Shown here: one piece after another, positions 36,858 to 45,737 of the stretch
Layout: every line of letters begins with the position of its first letter
Numbering within the stretch: the first letter of the stretch is position 1
NCBI GenBank assembly: GCA_963664605.1
Contig: OY761536.1
Span: forward strand, 2,604,001 to 2,668,000
Length of the DNA: 64,000 nt
Source: JAHOYW01 sp963664605
Lineage (GTDB): Bacteria > Verrucomicrobiota > Lentisphaeria > Victivallales > Victivallaceae
Reading direction: 5' to 3'
Notes under the pieces: model-generated
Told to the model about the DNA's origin: nothing
Database searches by the model: none
The model's input: only the letters and a program-made list of their open reading frames with translations
Made by a program: the position numbers and the translations under genes

Positions 36858-37742
36858 ATGGATAATCAAAAGATAAGAGTTATTGTTTTAAGCTGCATAC
36901 TTCTGCTGGGAATTGCTTTTACGGTTTACCGGTACTGGGGACTTAGCGATGAATTCGAGATTACAGACGCGGATGCGTTGAATGCCGCTAAATGGCTGCA
37001 GAAGGCAGATAATGACAACTTTGATGAATGTCGTAAAGACGCTGCGGAAAATGTAAATAAATGGTTTGACTTATTTAAGAAAAACCGTGAAAGTCTGGGA
37101 AAAATGATTTACCGCAGGTTGAAGACAAAAAGAAAAGATAAGCAAGGAGTGTATAAAGTAACCTTCAGTTCAGCTTTTAAAAACACACGCAAGATTGATG
37201 AAACTGTATGGATATCACCGGATGGGAAGGTTTGGCAGGCGAAATATGCTTATACTAGAATGCCTTTCCCGGACTGGCGTTCCAAAGACAATGGAACTCC
37301 CAGCGAGAACGCACAAATAAAAAATGTCATGCTGCGAGCAATTGCCGCAATGAAGAATCTGGATGTCGAATATTTTGATCAGGTTATGCTGCGTAGCGAA
37401 AAATTCAGGTTCGGCAAAAGGCTTGTAAAGAGGTTTAAGCAGCAATTTGCAAAAGCCGGACGTCCATACAGATATGTGATATCAAACAGAATCAGATTCA
37501 CAAGAGCTTTCCCTGGAATGACTCAAATCAACGGCGCAATTGCCACAGCCACCTGTTTTTATAAAATAAAAGGTAAAACATACCGGCAGACTATAGTTGC
37601 CGCTTTATATAAAGATAACAGTTCAATTAAACCGCAATGGGAAGTTTACAGATTTGGAGCACGACGGATTGTTGAACAAAAAAAACAAAAACCGAAAAAT
37701 AAAAAACAGAAAACTACAGAGGTGAAAAATGCCGCAAAATAA
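36858..37742 (+). CDS. Membrane-anchored DUF4019-like protein
   Basis: 294 residues. One N-terminal membrane helix (about 8-24) is followed by a DUF4019-like domain: AAKWLQKADNDNFDE, then WFDLFKKNRESLGKMIYRRL and a beta-rich end. A second, related-looking half (about 150-260) contains YRQTIVAALYKD. The tail is lysine/glutamine rich. Function unknown. It begins 17 bases after the polyferredoxin and overlaps the pilin gene by 14 bases. Confidence 0.6.
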   Translation: MDNQKIRVIVLSCILLLGIAFTVYRYWGLSDEFEITDADALNAAKWLQKADNDNFDECRKDAAENVNKWFDLFKKNRESLGKMIYRRLKTKRKDKQGVYKVTFSSAFKNTRKIDETVWISPDGKVWQAKYAYTRMPFPDWRSKDNGTPSENAQIKNVMLRAIAAMKNLDVEYFDQVMLRSEKFRFGKRLVKRFKQQFAKAGRPYRYVISNRIRFTRAFPGMTQINGAIATATCFYKIKGKTYRQTIVAALYKDNSSIKPQWEVYRFGARRIVEQKKQKPKNKKQKTTEVKNAAK

Positions 37743-38346
37743 GAAATTCACTCTCATTGAATTGCTGGTAGTGATATCTATCATCGCTATACTTGCGGGA
37801 ATGTTACTTCCGGCATTGAATAAGGCACGCCTTAAAGCCGCCGCCTCAAATTGTATAAGCAATATGCATCAAATACATTTATATCTTGCTCAATATACAG
37901 TGGATTATGATGGTTTTTATCCTTACGCAGAGAGCGCTCCCGTCTGGGGAGACGGCACTGGCGGCTGGACGAATAAATTACGAGTCAGCGCTAAAGCGCA
38001 GAAAAAAATATTCAAATGCTCAAAGGACACCAGGAGAGACTTTTCCTATTCCTTGAACTGTAACGAGATCTATACTAAAACCGGAAGTTTCGGAAGCTGG
38101 AAAGAATCTCAACTGTCCAGAGCAAAATTTGGTTTGTCTAATTTTGTATTTATTGAAGAAACTGATACTGATATATTTTCCGTTACAGATTCCGATCAGG
38201 ATAATTACACTCAGGATACCACTCCCACCCAACCTCGTCACGGCACATCTGTCTTCCTGTTTGCTGACGGGCATGCTGAAGGATTAAGGTTTTTTGACGC
38301 TACCAGAATGACTTATTACACCGATAAGATGTCAGGCTGGGAATAA
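37729..38346 (+). CDS. Type II/IV prepilin-like protein (Lentisphaerae H-x-DG type)
   Basis: 205 residues. The class III signal NKKFTLIELLVVISIIAILAG is followed by LLPALNKAR, the prepilin pattern abundant in Lentisphaerae and Planctomycetes. The residue before the usual cleavage site is Lys instead of Gly. The C-terminal RHGTSVFLFADGH matches the terminal motif of this pilin group. Role unknown: a surface fibre subunit or pseudopilin is likely. It overlaps the DUF4019-like gene and ends in a hairpin. Confidence 0.85.
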   Translation: MPQNKKFTLIELLVVISIIAILAGMLLPALNKARLKAAASNCISNMHQIHLYLAQYTVDYDGFYPYAESAPVWGDGTGGWTNKLRVSAKAQKKIFKCSKDTRRDFSYSLNCNEIYTKTGSFGSWKESQLSRAKFGLSNFVFIEETDTDIFSVTDSDQDNYTQDTTPTQPRHGTSVFLFADGHAEGLRFFDATRMTYYTDKMSGWE

Positions 38347-38367
38347 GCGGTCATGGGCTTATTCCCA
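38338..38367 (+). terminator. Perfect 11-bp hairpin spanning the pilin stop codon
   Basis: TGGGAATAAGC (38338-38348) pairs perfectly with GCTTATTCCCA (38357-38367) around an eight-base loop. The stop codon TAA lies in the left arm. There is no immediate T-run, so it is a weak intrinsic terminator or an mRNA 3'-end stabiliser separating the pilin from ftsA. Confidence 0.55.
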
Positions 38368-38477
38368 ATTAGCGATTATCTGTGTAGAAAAACGTCGTTT
38401 TTTTTCTATTTTCAATTAGCAATTTTGCTTATTAGTAATACCTTTAGTAAGACAATTTTAACTTCGGAATTTATTAT

Positions 38478-39755
38478 ATGTTTCAACAGCATAATATAAT
38501 TACAGCTATAGAGATTGGTACATCCAAAATATGTGTTTTGATAGGTGAAACTTCAGAAGACGAAAGACTGTCAGTAATCGGATTTGGTGAATATCCATCA
38601 AACAACTCTGTAATCAAGGGTGAAATTGTCGATATGGATACAGCTCTTGAACAACTTACTAAAGCCATCAGCGATGCTGATAACAGTTCAAGCCGGGCAA
38701 TAGACGACAGTAATATTATCGCCGTATCCGTAACCGGTTCAAGTATTTTATCATGTCAGGGCTCAGGCGCGGTCTTTATTCACAATGATGAAAAGCGTAT
38801 TGGAGAGGAAGAGATAACTACCGCTGTCCAGACAGCACAGTCAAACAACAGTCATTTTGACAAAACGCTCATTAATTCATTTGATTCATATTTCATGCTC
38901 GACGGACACAAAAAAGTCCGGAATCCAATTGATATGATAGCTCATAAACTTGAAGTTTTTATTCATGCCGTTTACTGCAAAACCAACTTGGTGGAAAATT
39001 TATACTCATTGCTCCGGGATGCCGGATTTGATGATGATCCGGTTCCGGTTTTCAGCGGAATAGCCTCAGCATACGGAGTGCTTACTGAAGAGGAAAAAGA
39101 AAGCGGAGCCCTTCTTCTGGATATGGGGGCGGGAACTTGTGAATACCTTGCCATATTCAATATGGGGATACTTGCCAGCGGGGTGCTGCCGGTAGGCTTT
39201 GAACACCTAGCCAACGACTTGTCGCTGGGGCTGGACCTGCATATCTCCGATTGCCGGAGACTGCTCCGGGAAGGAATTATTAACGATCATATTCAACAAC
39301 GCAGAGCATTTATTGAAATCCAGACCGGGCCAGGCGGAGTGAGAAAGATTCCCCTGACTTCATTTGAAAAAATAATTGATTTGCGTTTGCGGGAGACTTT
39401 TCAAATCATCCATAATAAGCTTGCATCCCAGAATATTCTGCAGAATCTCAGTTCCGGCGGCGTTATTACCGGCGGCGGCGCGCAGTTCCCGCGTTGTCCT
39501 GAGCTTTTCAGTGAAGTATTTCCGCTGCCTGTCCGCATCGGCAAACCTTTTGCGGCAAACGGCGCTACTGCCGGCATAGAAAATCCACGTTATTCAACAC
39601 TATGGGGAACCTTAAAGTTTGCAGAGGAATTTAATAAGATAATTAACTCAAAACAAAAAACTACTTTGACTGAAAGAATGTTGAACAGCGCCGATGGAGC
39701 AGCAACCCGTTTTCTGCGTTCACTTTCAGACGTGTATAAATCACTAAAAATATAA
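38478..39755 (+). CDS. ftsA: Cell division protein FtsA
   Basis: 425 residues of the actin-like FtsA family. The phosphate-1 motif is AIEIGTSKICVLIG, the 1C/SHS2 region follows, phosphate-2 is LLLDMGAGTCEY and the adenosine motif is VITGGGAQFP. The C-terminal SADGAATRFLRSLSDVYK could be the amphipathic membrane-targeting helix. FtsA tethers FtsZ to the membrane and recruits the division machinery. It is six bases ahead of ftsZ; ftsQ and other dcw genes are absent upstream. Confidence 0.93.
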   Translation: MFQQHNIITAIEIGTSKICVLIGETSEDERLSVIGFGEYPSNNSVIKGEIVDMDTALEQLTKAISDADNSSSRAIDDSNIIAVSVTGSSILSCQGSGAVFIHNDEKRIGEEEITTAVQTAQSNNSHFDKTLINSFDSYFMLDGHKKVRNPIDMIAHKLEVFIHAVYCKTNLVENLYSLLRDAGFDDDPVPVFSGIASAYGVLTEEEKESGALLLDMGAGTCEYLAIFNMGILASGVLPVGFEHLANDLSLGLDLHISDCRRLLREGIINDHIQQRRAFIEIQTGPGGVRKIPLTSFEKIIDLRLRETFQIIHNKLASQNILQNLSSGGVITGGGAQFPRCPELFSEVFPLPVRIGKPFAANGATAGIENPRYSTLWGTLKFAEEFNKIINSKQKTTLTERMLNSADGAATRFLRSLSDVYKSLKI

Positions 39756-39761
39756 ATAATT

Positions 39762-40964
39762 ATGGAACAAACGGAAAATAACAAAGTAATTACTGTAGTT
39801 GGGCTCGGAGGCGCCGGGGTGAAAATTGTCAGCAGGCTGGCAGATTCACCACATGCCGGACACCTGAAATTACTGGCCGTTGATACTGATTCAGACATAT
39901 TGAATAATTCACCGCTCAAAGCTGAACAGAAGTTTCTTGGCGACAGTAAATGGCGACAGGGAAAAGGCTGCGGCGGGAATGTTCTTGAAGGACAGCGTTC
40001 CATATCGCGAGAACGTGCCAGCATTGAAGACCTTATCTCCGACAGTTCTTTGCTGATAGTCACCGGAGGATTAGGCGGCGGAACCGCCACCGGAGGCGTC
40101 GCAGTACTGGCCGGGATAGCTAAAAAGCTTAAGATTCCATCAATATTTATTATAACTATGCCTTTTTCCCTTGAGGGACATAGCAAACGCCGCAAGGCTG
40201 AAAACGGCATCAAGGAACTGTTGCCGGTAGCGGATATTCTGCTTTATCTGCCAAATGATTTATTGTTCTCCAGTCTTTCTGGAGACACCGCGGTTGATCA
40301 GGCATTTAAAATGGCGGATAATGAGCTTGCCAGAACAATTATCGGCGTCAGCGAAATCATTACCCACAAAAACCTGCTTGCCGCCAGTTTATCCGATATA
40401 AAGGAAACATTGAATAAAAAGAAAAGTTTTGCCAGTATTGGAGTAGGTATAGCTGATTCAAACGATGGTCTTAACCGTAACCATATAGCGCTTCAAAGAA
40501 TGCTGGATTCTCCATTGCTTGGCGGTATAGAAAAGATCAAGGAAGCCGATGCGGTAATCGTTTCATTAACCGGCGGCAGCGATCTGAAAATTGACGAAAC
40601 CAAGAAGACTCTGGAAGCTTTTGAAAAATTTGTTCGTCCGGAATGCAATTTAATCGTTGGCGCTAATACTGCGGAAGATTACGGAAACCAAGTTCAAATC
40701 ACTACTATAGCTATAAAGTTTGATGTACAAAGCATACCAAGCGATCAACCTCAACAGATGAATTTCGGCGTTGAAAAAATCAAGGAAACACCAGAGGATA
40801 AATCAAAGCTGGATGATCTTTTCGGAGAATTGGAACAGGCTGAATTGCCTCTGCAAAGTATTTCAAGGGGAATCTTTCTGAATACCTCCCCTGTAAACTA
40901 TCAAGGGGAAGACCTCGACGTGCCAACTTTCCAACGAAAAGGCATAATCATCGACAAAGGCTAA
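39762..40964 (+). CDS. ftsZ: Cell division GTPase FtsZ, divergent
   Basis: 400 residues, tubulin-like. The core is recognisable: VVGLGGAG, AVDTD, LGGGTATGG, PFSLEG and LPND. The tubulin signature GGGTGTG is GGGTATG (105-111). The T7 loop, usually NVDFADV in E. coli, reads AASLSDI: Asn207 and Asp209 become Ala and Ser, while Asp212 is kept (numbering coincides). The T1 loop has Lys instead of Asn, and the helix-7 ND pair is reversed to DN. The tail DLDVPTFQRKG still resembles the conserved FtsA/ZipA-binding peptide. GTP turnover and filament dynamics may differ from the model protein. Confidence 0.9.
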   Translation: MEQTENNKVITVVGLGGAGVKIVSRLADSPHAGHLKLLAVDTDSDILNNSPLKAEQKFLGDSKWRQGKGCGGNVLEGQRSISRERASIEDLISDSSLLIVTGGLGGGTATGGVAVLAGIAKKLKIPSIFIITMPFSLEGHSKRRKAENGIKELLPVADILLYLPNDLLFSSLSGDTAVDQAFKMADNELARTIIGVSEIITHKNLLAASLSDIKETLNKKKSFASIGVGIADSNDGLNRNHIALQRMLDSPLLGGIEKIKEADAVIVSLTGGSDLKIDETKKTLEAFEKFVRPECNLIVGANTAEDYGNQVQITTIAIKFDVQSIPSDQPQQMNFGVEKIKETPEDKSKLDDLFGELEQAELPLQSISRGIFLNTSPVNYQGEDLDVPTFQRKGIIIDKG

Positions 40965-40969
40965 TTCTG

Positions 40970-42823
40970 TTAGCGTTTTAACGCAGCCTGGATCAAATTT
41001 ACGCAAAGCATTTCCATTGAACCTTTGCTTTGTCTGAAAGCTTTAGGAACCAAACTGTTTGAAGTAAATCCCGGAAGATTATTTCCTTCTATCACATAAG
41101 CCATTTCATCTTCGTCAATTATGAAATCCACTCTCAGCAAATCGCGGCAATCGGCGGCTTTATAAAATTTGAGAGCTGTTTCAGCAGCTTTCGCCTGAAT
41201 TTCGGGGGATATGTTTTTCGGTGGACACAGATATTGAGTTTCACCGTTGTTATGGACATATTTGGCATCATAATCATAGAAGCCTGTAGGAGTGACTATT
41301 TCTATTGCCGGCATAACTTCATCGTTGACGATCGCGACAGTCAATTCAGTACCTTTTATGAATTGCTCTACAAGCAGTTTTGAATCGAATTTGAACGCTT
41401 CCGGCAGAATCTTTTCATATTCATCATGATTGTCAACTATGAATATCCCTACGGTTGACCCCTCACATGGAGCTTTAATTACCAAAGGGAAATTCATGGA
41501 TTCAGGCAGGATTGAATTTTCTTCAGTAACAGCGCACCATGCCGGTGTAGGGATATTTTCTTTATCCAGTAATTCTTTACTGGCTATCTTATCCATAACC
41601 AAATGGCTGGCCTTACTGTTGCATCCGACAAATTTTATTCCGGCATCTTCCATTAACTTTTGAATGTCGCCGTTTTCCCCCCATGAACCATGCAGGGCGG
41701 GAAAAACAACATCGGCATTCAAGGCTGCGTCTGGAATCTCACAGGTCTTAATATCGATCTCGTCAACAATATAACCGGCATTGCGCAAAGCAGAACTGAT
41801 TGCCGCTCCGGAATTCAAGGAAACCTCTCTTTCATTCCCGTCACCGCCTTTGAGAACAACAACTTTCGGGGCGGGAGATTCAGACTCAATACATTTCAGG
41901 TCATCAGAGTTGGCAAAAACTACTTCAGGACGTAAATAAAAACCTGTCCGTTTAGCAACCGTTGAACGCATTTTACTCATTAGATCAACAATGTTCTGTT
42001 CAGAAGCATGTTTGCGGTTGATAATGAAATTGGCATGTTTCTTACTGATTCGAGCAGAACCGCACGACCAGTCTTTCAATCCTGCTTCATCAATGAGCCT
42101 GCCTGCCTGATCGCTTGGCGACACATTTTTAAAAACACAGCCCGCGGTGCGCCCTGATGGATCACTGGCGCGGCGCAGTTCTTTTTCTTCTGCAATCTTT
42201 TTCAGCTCAACATCCCTGTCCGCCATAGGAAGCTTAAGTATAGCGCCGGTAATAATTATATAATCAGGAATATCAGAAGAACGGTAATTCCATGATATTC
42301 CTTTGCCGTCTATAGCGATGGCTTCTCCAGTCATATCATAACCGCAGACATCAACAACATACTCACCGATAGTGACTCCATGTGAACCGGCATTCATGCG
42401 CAAGGCGCCGCCAACCGTTCCAGGAATAGGCCCAAGTGGTGCGATTCCCCCGAATCCGCGTCTGGCAGCACCTGAAACCAGGTCAGAAAGCCTCACCCCA
42501 GCCCCTACCGTCAGGTGATGGGTTCCGGCTTTTATACGAATAAAATCATTTTGCGCCAGTTTGATGACAACACCGTCATAAAATTTATCCATTCCAACAA
42601 TATTACTGCCGCCGCCGATAACAAAAACCGGAACAGTTCTCTGATGGCAGAATTTAAGAAGTTCCACAAGCGCAATATCATCCGTAGGTTCAGCAACGAT
42701 AGCAATTTCGCCGCCGACCCCAAGCCATGTCATTTCACTCCAGCTCACATTATACTTTAAGGGCAAATCAGGAAAGGTCTGTTCCAATTCCTCGATAAGC
42801 TGCGGCAAATTGAGTGTTGACAT
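40970..42823 (-). CDS. MurB-Ddl fusion: UDP-MurNAc dehydrogenase and D-Ala-D-Ala ligase
   Basis: One 617-residue frame. Residues 1-305 are MurB: FAD motifs GGGSNIVG and PGTVGGALRMNAGS, general-acid position Cys229 in AGCVFKN (Ser in E. coli), and KKHANFIIN. After a linker near 305-318, residues 319-617 are Ddl: HGSWGENGDIQ, KAPCEGSTVGI, VEQFIKG and GNNLPGFTSNSL with the Mg-binding Asn. Both halves look complete. One polypeptide would reduce UDP-GlcNAc-enolpyruvate and make D-Ala-D-Ala, two steps usually separated by MurC-MurE. It converges on ftsZ, six bases away. Confidence 0.92.
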   Translation of the reverse strand: MSTLNLPQLIEELEQTFPDLPLKYNVSWSEMTWLGVGGEIAIVAEPTDDIALVELLKFCHQRTVPVFVIGGGSNIVGMDKFYDGVVIKLAQNDFIRIKAGTHHLTVGAGVRLSDLVSGAARRGFGGIAPLGPIPGTVGGALRMNAGSHGVTIGEYVVDVCGYDMTGEAIAIDGKGISWNYRSSDIPDYIIITGAILKLPMADRDVELKKIAEEKELRRASDPSGRTAGCVFKNVSPSDQAGRLIDEAGLKDWSCGSARISKKHANFIINRKHASEQNIVDLMSKMRSTVAKRTGFYLRPEVVFANSDDLKCIESESPAPKVVVLKGGDGNEREVSLNSGAAISSALRNAGYIVDEIDIKTCEIPDAALNADVVFPALHGSWGENGDIQKLMEDAGIKFVGCNSKASHLVMDKIASKELLDKENIPTPAWCAVTEENSILPESMNFPLVIKAPCEGSTVGIFIVDNHDEYEKILPEAFKFDSKLLVEQFIKGTELTVAIVNDEVMPAIEIVTPTGFYDYDAKYVHNNGETQYLCPPKNISPEIQAKAAETALKFYKAADCRDLLRVDFIIDEDEMAYVIEGNNLPGFTSNSLVPKAFRQSKGSMEMLCVNLIQAALKR

Positions 42824-42836
42824 ATTTTATTCTACC

Positions 42837-43214
42837 CTATTTATAAACATCTTCCGGATTAAAAACTTTTTCGCCGACTACAGTCAATTTATCACCATCA
42901 ACTTTGCGGTAAAAACAGCTGCGGTATCCGACATGACAAGCAGCATCGCCAATCTGGTTAATCTTGAAAACCACGGTGTCATTATCACAGTCAACCAGTA
43001 TTTCCTTGATTTCCTGGAGATTTCCTGATGATTCGCCTTTCTTCCATAGTTTTTGGCGGGAACGTGTCCAGTAAGTAGCGTAACCGCTTTTTAAAGTTTC
43101 AGCCCATGATTCCTCATTGATGTAAGCCAGCATGAGAACTTCACCGGTTTTCCAGTCCTGGGCGATTGCCGGAATTAAACCGTCTTTACTTTTTGAAAAA
43201 TCTAATTTTACCAT
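42837..43214 (-). CDS. hisI: Phosphoribosyl-AMP cyclohydrolase
   Basis: 125 residues, the stand-alone HisI without a HisE domain. It opens the adenine ring in the third step of histidine synthesis. The zinc and magnesium motifs DCDNDTVVF and CHVGYRSCFYR and the signature SRQKLWKKGESSGN are all present. It precedes the MurB-Ddl gene by 13 bases; no other his gene is near. Confidence 0.95.
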   Translation of the reverse strand: MVKLDFSKSKDGLIPAIAQDWKTGEVLMLAYINEESWAETLKSGYATYWTRSRQKLWKKGESSGNLQEIKEILVDCDNDTVVFKINQIGDAACHVGYRSCFYRKVDGDKLTVVGEKVFNPEDVYK

Positions 43215-43295
43215 TATATAACCTGCTAATTTATTCTATAAGAAACGAAGTAATAACTTACTCCTGAAATCTGACAATGCAATTGCAAATACAGC

Positions 43296-43772
43296 TTATT
43301 TACGCAACGCTACCGGTTTGCCCATGATTTCCTGAATAACTATCGCTGAACCGCCGTTGGAAGTGATGAAATCATGATACATTTCAGCATTCGCGTTCGA
43401 TTCATTTTCTTCGATCGCATGGATAGTTTTTTCCGAAGTCGTACTTTCAGGCACCATATCATTTTTATTGAGCGGCGTTTTTGACTCCAATGGCTTTGCA
43501 GCCATTACATTGCCGTCTTCATCATAGATAATAACGCCCTGTGAACTGTCATCGGAAGTATTATTCTGGAAATTTATCACATTGCCGTTTTCATCGTAGA
43601 TCTTCACATCACTTGTATCAACAGGGGTATTCTGTTCACCAAGAATGTTAGCAAGGCCGCGATTGAGTATGCTTTGCAGGCTGGAGCCGCTTTGGGGGTC
43701 CAGGTTTCTGATAAAGCCAATAATCACAACAATAGCAATGATTATACCAAATATAATTCCTATAAATTCCAT
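43296..43772 (-). CDS. Small single-pass membrane protein at the end of the flotillin operon
   Basis: 158 residues: one N-terminal membrane helix (about 4-22), then a polar region with two related stretches, KIYDENGNVINF and IIYDEDGNVMAA, and a C-terminus IVIQEIMGKPVALRK. The family is unknown to me. It starts six bases after floA, a place where Bacillus and many other bacteria carry a small gene with floA. It is probably a partner or cargo of the flotillin platform. Confidence 0.6.
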   Translation of the reverse strand: MEFIGIIFGIIIAIVVIIGFIRNLDPQSGSSLQSILNRGLANILGEQNTPVDTSDVKIYDENGNVINFQNNTSDDSSQGVIIYDEDGNVMAAKPLESKTPLNKNDMVPESTTSEKTIHAIEENESNANAEMYHDFITSNGGSAIVIQEIMGKPVALRK

Positions 43773-43778
43773 AAGAAC

Positions 43779-44786
43779 CTACTTCTTGGCTTTACCGGCA
43801 GGCCCGGCAATAGACTGCCGCATGTCAGTATCAGCCATGATATTTTTCATTTTGTAATAATCCATAATTCCCAAGTTCCCACCCGCCAGAGACTCAGAAA
43901 TAGCCATCGGGATCTCAGCCTCAGCATCAACCAGTTTAGCTTCCATTTCGCGGATTCTGGCTTTCATTTCCTGTTCGGTGGCAACAGCCATTGCACGGCG
44001 TTCCTCAGCCTTTGCCTGAGCAATATCCTTGTCAGCATTAGCTTGAGCCATTTGAAGTTCAGCGCCAATATTCTTGCCGACGTCAACGTCAGCAATATCA
44101 ATAGATAGAATCTCAAACGCCGTTCCCGCATCCAGTCCTTTGGCTAGAACCCGCTTGGAGATAAGGTCGGGATTTTCAAGAACGGTTTTATGGGTGACAG
44201 CCGAACCGATAGTGGTAACAATACCTTCACCAACACGGGCAAGAATAGTTTCCTCACCAGCTCCACCGACCAGACGGTCAATATTAGCACGTACAGTCAC
44301 CCTGGCAATCGCTTTCAACTGGATACCGTCTTTAGCTACCGCAGCCACCAATGGCGTTTCAATGATTTTCGGATTAACGCACATTTTGACGGCGTCAAGG
44401 ACATTACGTCCGGCAAGGTCAATGGCAGTAGCACGCTGCAAATTCAACGGAATATTCGCTTTATCCGCGGCAACCAGCGCGAAGACCACCCGGAAAACAT
44501 TTCCGCCTGCCAGATAATGAGCTTCAAGAGAATTTGAGTCAACCGGGATTCCGGCTTTTACAGCTTGAATCATCGCGGTTAAAATCACCTGTGGTGGAAC
44601 ACGTCTTAAACGCATTCCGATCAATGAACTTATTTTTATTTTGACGCCGGAAAATATCGCCGCTATCCACAATGGCAGCGGGATTACCACGCCGAAAAGA
44701 ATAATTAAAACCAATACTATGGCAACAGTCAAACCAATTGCCGTCATTGTACCAAACGAAGCTGCTCCAATTACAGATGTTAACAT
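43779..44786 (-). CDS. floA: Flotillin-like protein FloA (first paralogue)
   Basis: 335 residues. An N-terminal hydrophobic anchor (about 14-45) precedes the SPFH/PHB domain with IGMRLRRVPPQ, AIDLAGRNVLDAVKM and VTVRANIDRLVGGAGEETI, then a coiled Ala/Glu region (DIAQAKAEERRAMAVATEQEMKA). FloA organises membrane microdomains. It is one of two adjacent copies; the other starts upstream at 45704. The operon also has nfeD, the usual flotillin partner. Confidence 0.9.
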   Translation of the reverse strand: MLTSVIGAASFGTMTAIGLTVAIVLVLIILFGVVIPLPLWIAAIFSGVKIKISSLIGMRLRRVPPQVILTAMIQAVKAGIPVDSNSLEAHYLAGGNVFRVVFALVAADKANIPLNLQRATAIDLAGRNVLDAVKMCVNPKIIETPLVAAVAKDGIQLKAIARVTVRANIDRLVGGAGEETILARVGEGIVTTIGSAVTHKTVLENPDLISKRVLAKGLDAGTAFEILSIDIADVDVGKNIGAELQMAQANADKDIAQAKAEERRAMAVATEQEMKARIREMEAKLVDAEAEIPMAISESLAGGNLGIMDYYKMKNIMADTDMRQSIAGPAGKAKK

Positions 44787-44810
44787 AATATATTTCCTCG
44801 TATTAAATGT

Positions 44811-45704
44811 TTACAGTTGAACTTTGTTGCTTCTGAAAGCCTGGGCGATAGCGAGTGGAACCTGTGATTCCATCTGCACCACTTTCGCGCGCATCTCACT
44901 TATCTTAGCTTTCATTTCCTGTTCCTGAGCGACCGCCATAGCCCGGCGTTCCTCAGCTTTGGCCTGAGCAATGTTTTTATCAGCATTAGCCTGATCAGTC
45001 TGCAGTATAGCTCCAATGTTCTTACCGATGTTAACATCAGCGATGTCAATGGACAGTATTTCAAAAGCGGTTCCTGAATCCAGCCCCTTAGCCAACACGA
45101 CTTTTGATATGGTATCAGGATTTTCCAAGACGTGCTTATGTTCGTCAGCAGAACCAATAGTAGTTACTATTCCCTCTCCGACACGTGCTAGAATAGTTTC
45201 CACCCCTGCCCCGCCGACCAGTCGGTCAAGGTTGGCACGGACAGTTACCCGGGCAATCGCTTTCAACTGGATACCGTCTTTGGCAACCGCCGCGACTTCA
45301 GGGGTTTCGATAACCTTAGGGTTGACGCTCATTTTTACAGCTTCAAGAACATTACGTCCTGCAAGGTCAATCGCTGTTGCGCGCTGCAGCGACAAATCAA
45401 TATTCGCTTTGTCAGCGGCAACCAGCGCGTCAATAACCCGTTCGACATTTCCGCCTGCCAGATAATGTGCCTCCAATGAATCACTGTCAACAGTAAGCCC
45501 GGCTTTTTGTGCCTGAATAAGAGCATTTACAACAACTTCCGCCGGAACCCTCCTGAGCCGCATTCCAATCAACGTGAATATGCTTATTTTTACATTCGAA
45601 AATATCGCAGCGATCCAATGCCGGATGGGGATAAATTTTATAAACAGAAATAATACGAATATTATTCCAATAACAAGTAAAGTTGTCCATACTGTTCCAC
45701 TCAT
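44811..45704 (-). CDS. Flotillin-like protein FloA (second paralogue)
   Basis: 297 residues, clearly related to the downstream copy across the SPFH domain (IGMRLRRVPAE, AGRNVLEAVKM, ANLDRLVGGAGVETI) and the coiled region. It is shorter: the N-terminal anchor is one brief hydrophobic stretch and the C-terminus stops at AQAFRSNKVQL, lacking the last 30 or so residues. AGGAG precedes the ATG. The pair suggests hetero-oligomers or two kinds of microdomain. Confidence 0.9.
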   Translation of the reverse strand: MSGTVWTTLLVIGIIFVLFLFIKFIPIRHWIAAIFSNVKISIFTLIGMRLRRVPAEVVVNALIQAQKAGLTVDSDSLEAHYLAGGNVERVIDALVAADKANIDLSLQRATAIDLAGRNVLEAVKMSVNPKVIETPEVAAVAKDGIQLKAIARVTVRANLDRLVGGAGVETILARVGEGIVTTIGSADEHKHVLENPDTISKVVLAKGLDSGTAFEILSIDIADVNIGKNIGAILQTDQANADKNIAQAKAEERRAMAVAQEQEMKAKISEMRAKVVQMESQVPLAIAQAFRSNKVQL

Positions 45705-45737
45705 AACTAACTCCTTTTTTTTTGATTAATATTTGAC

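Noticed and set aside
40960..40979. GCTAA-TTCTG-TTAGC hairpin plus GTTTT between ftsZ and murB-ddl
   Set aside because: The stem is only five base pairs and overlaps the ends of both genes; too weak to call a terminator.
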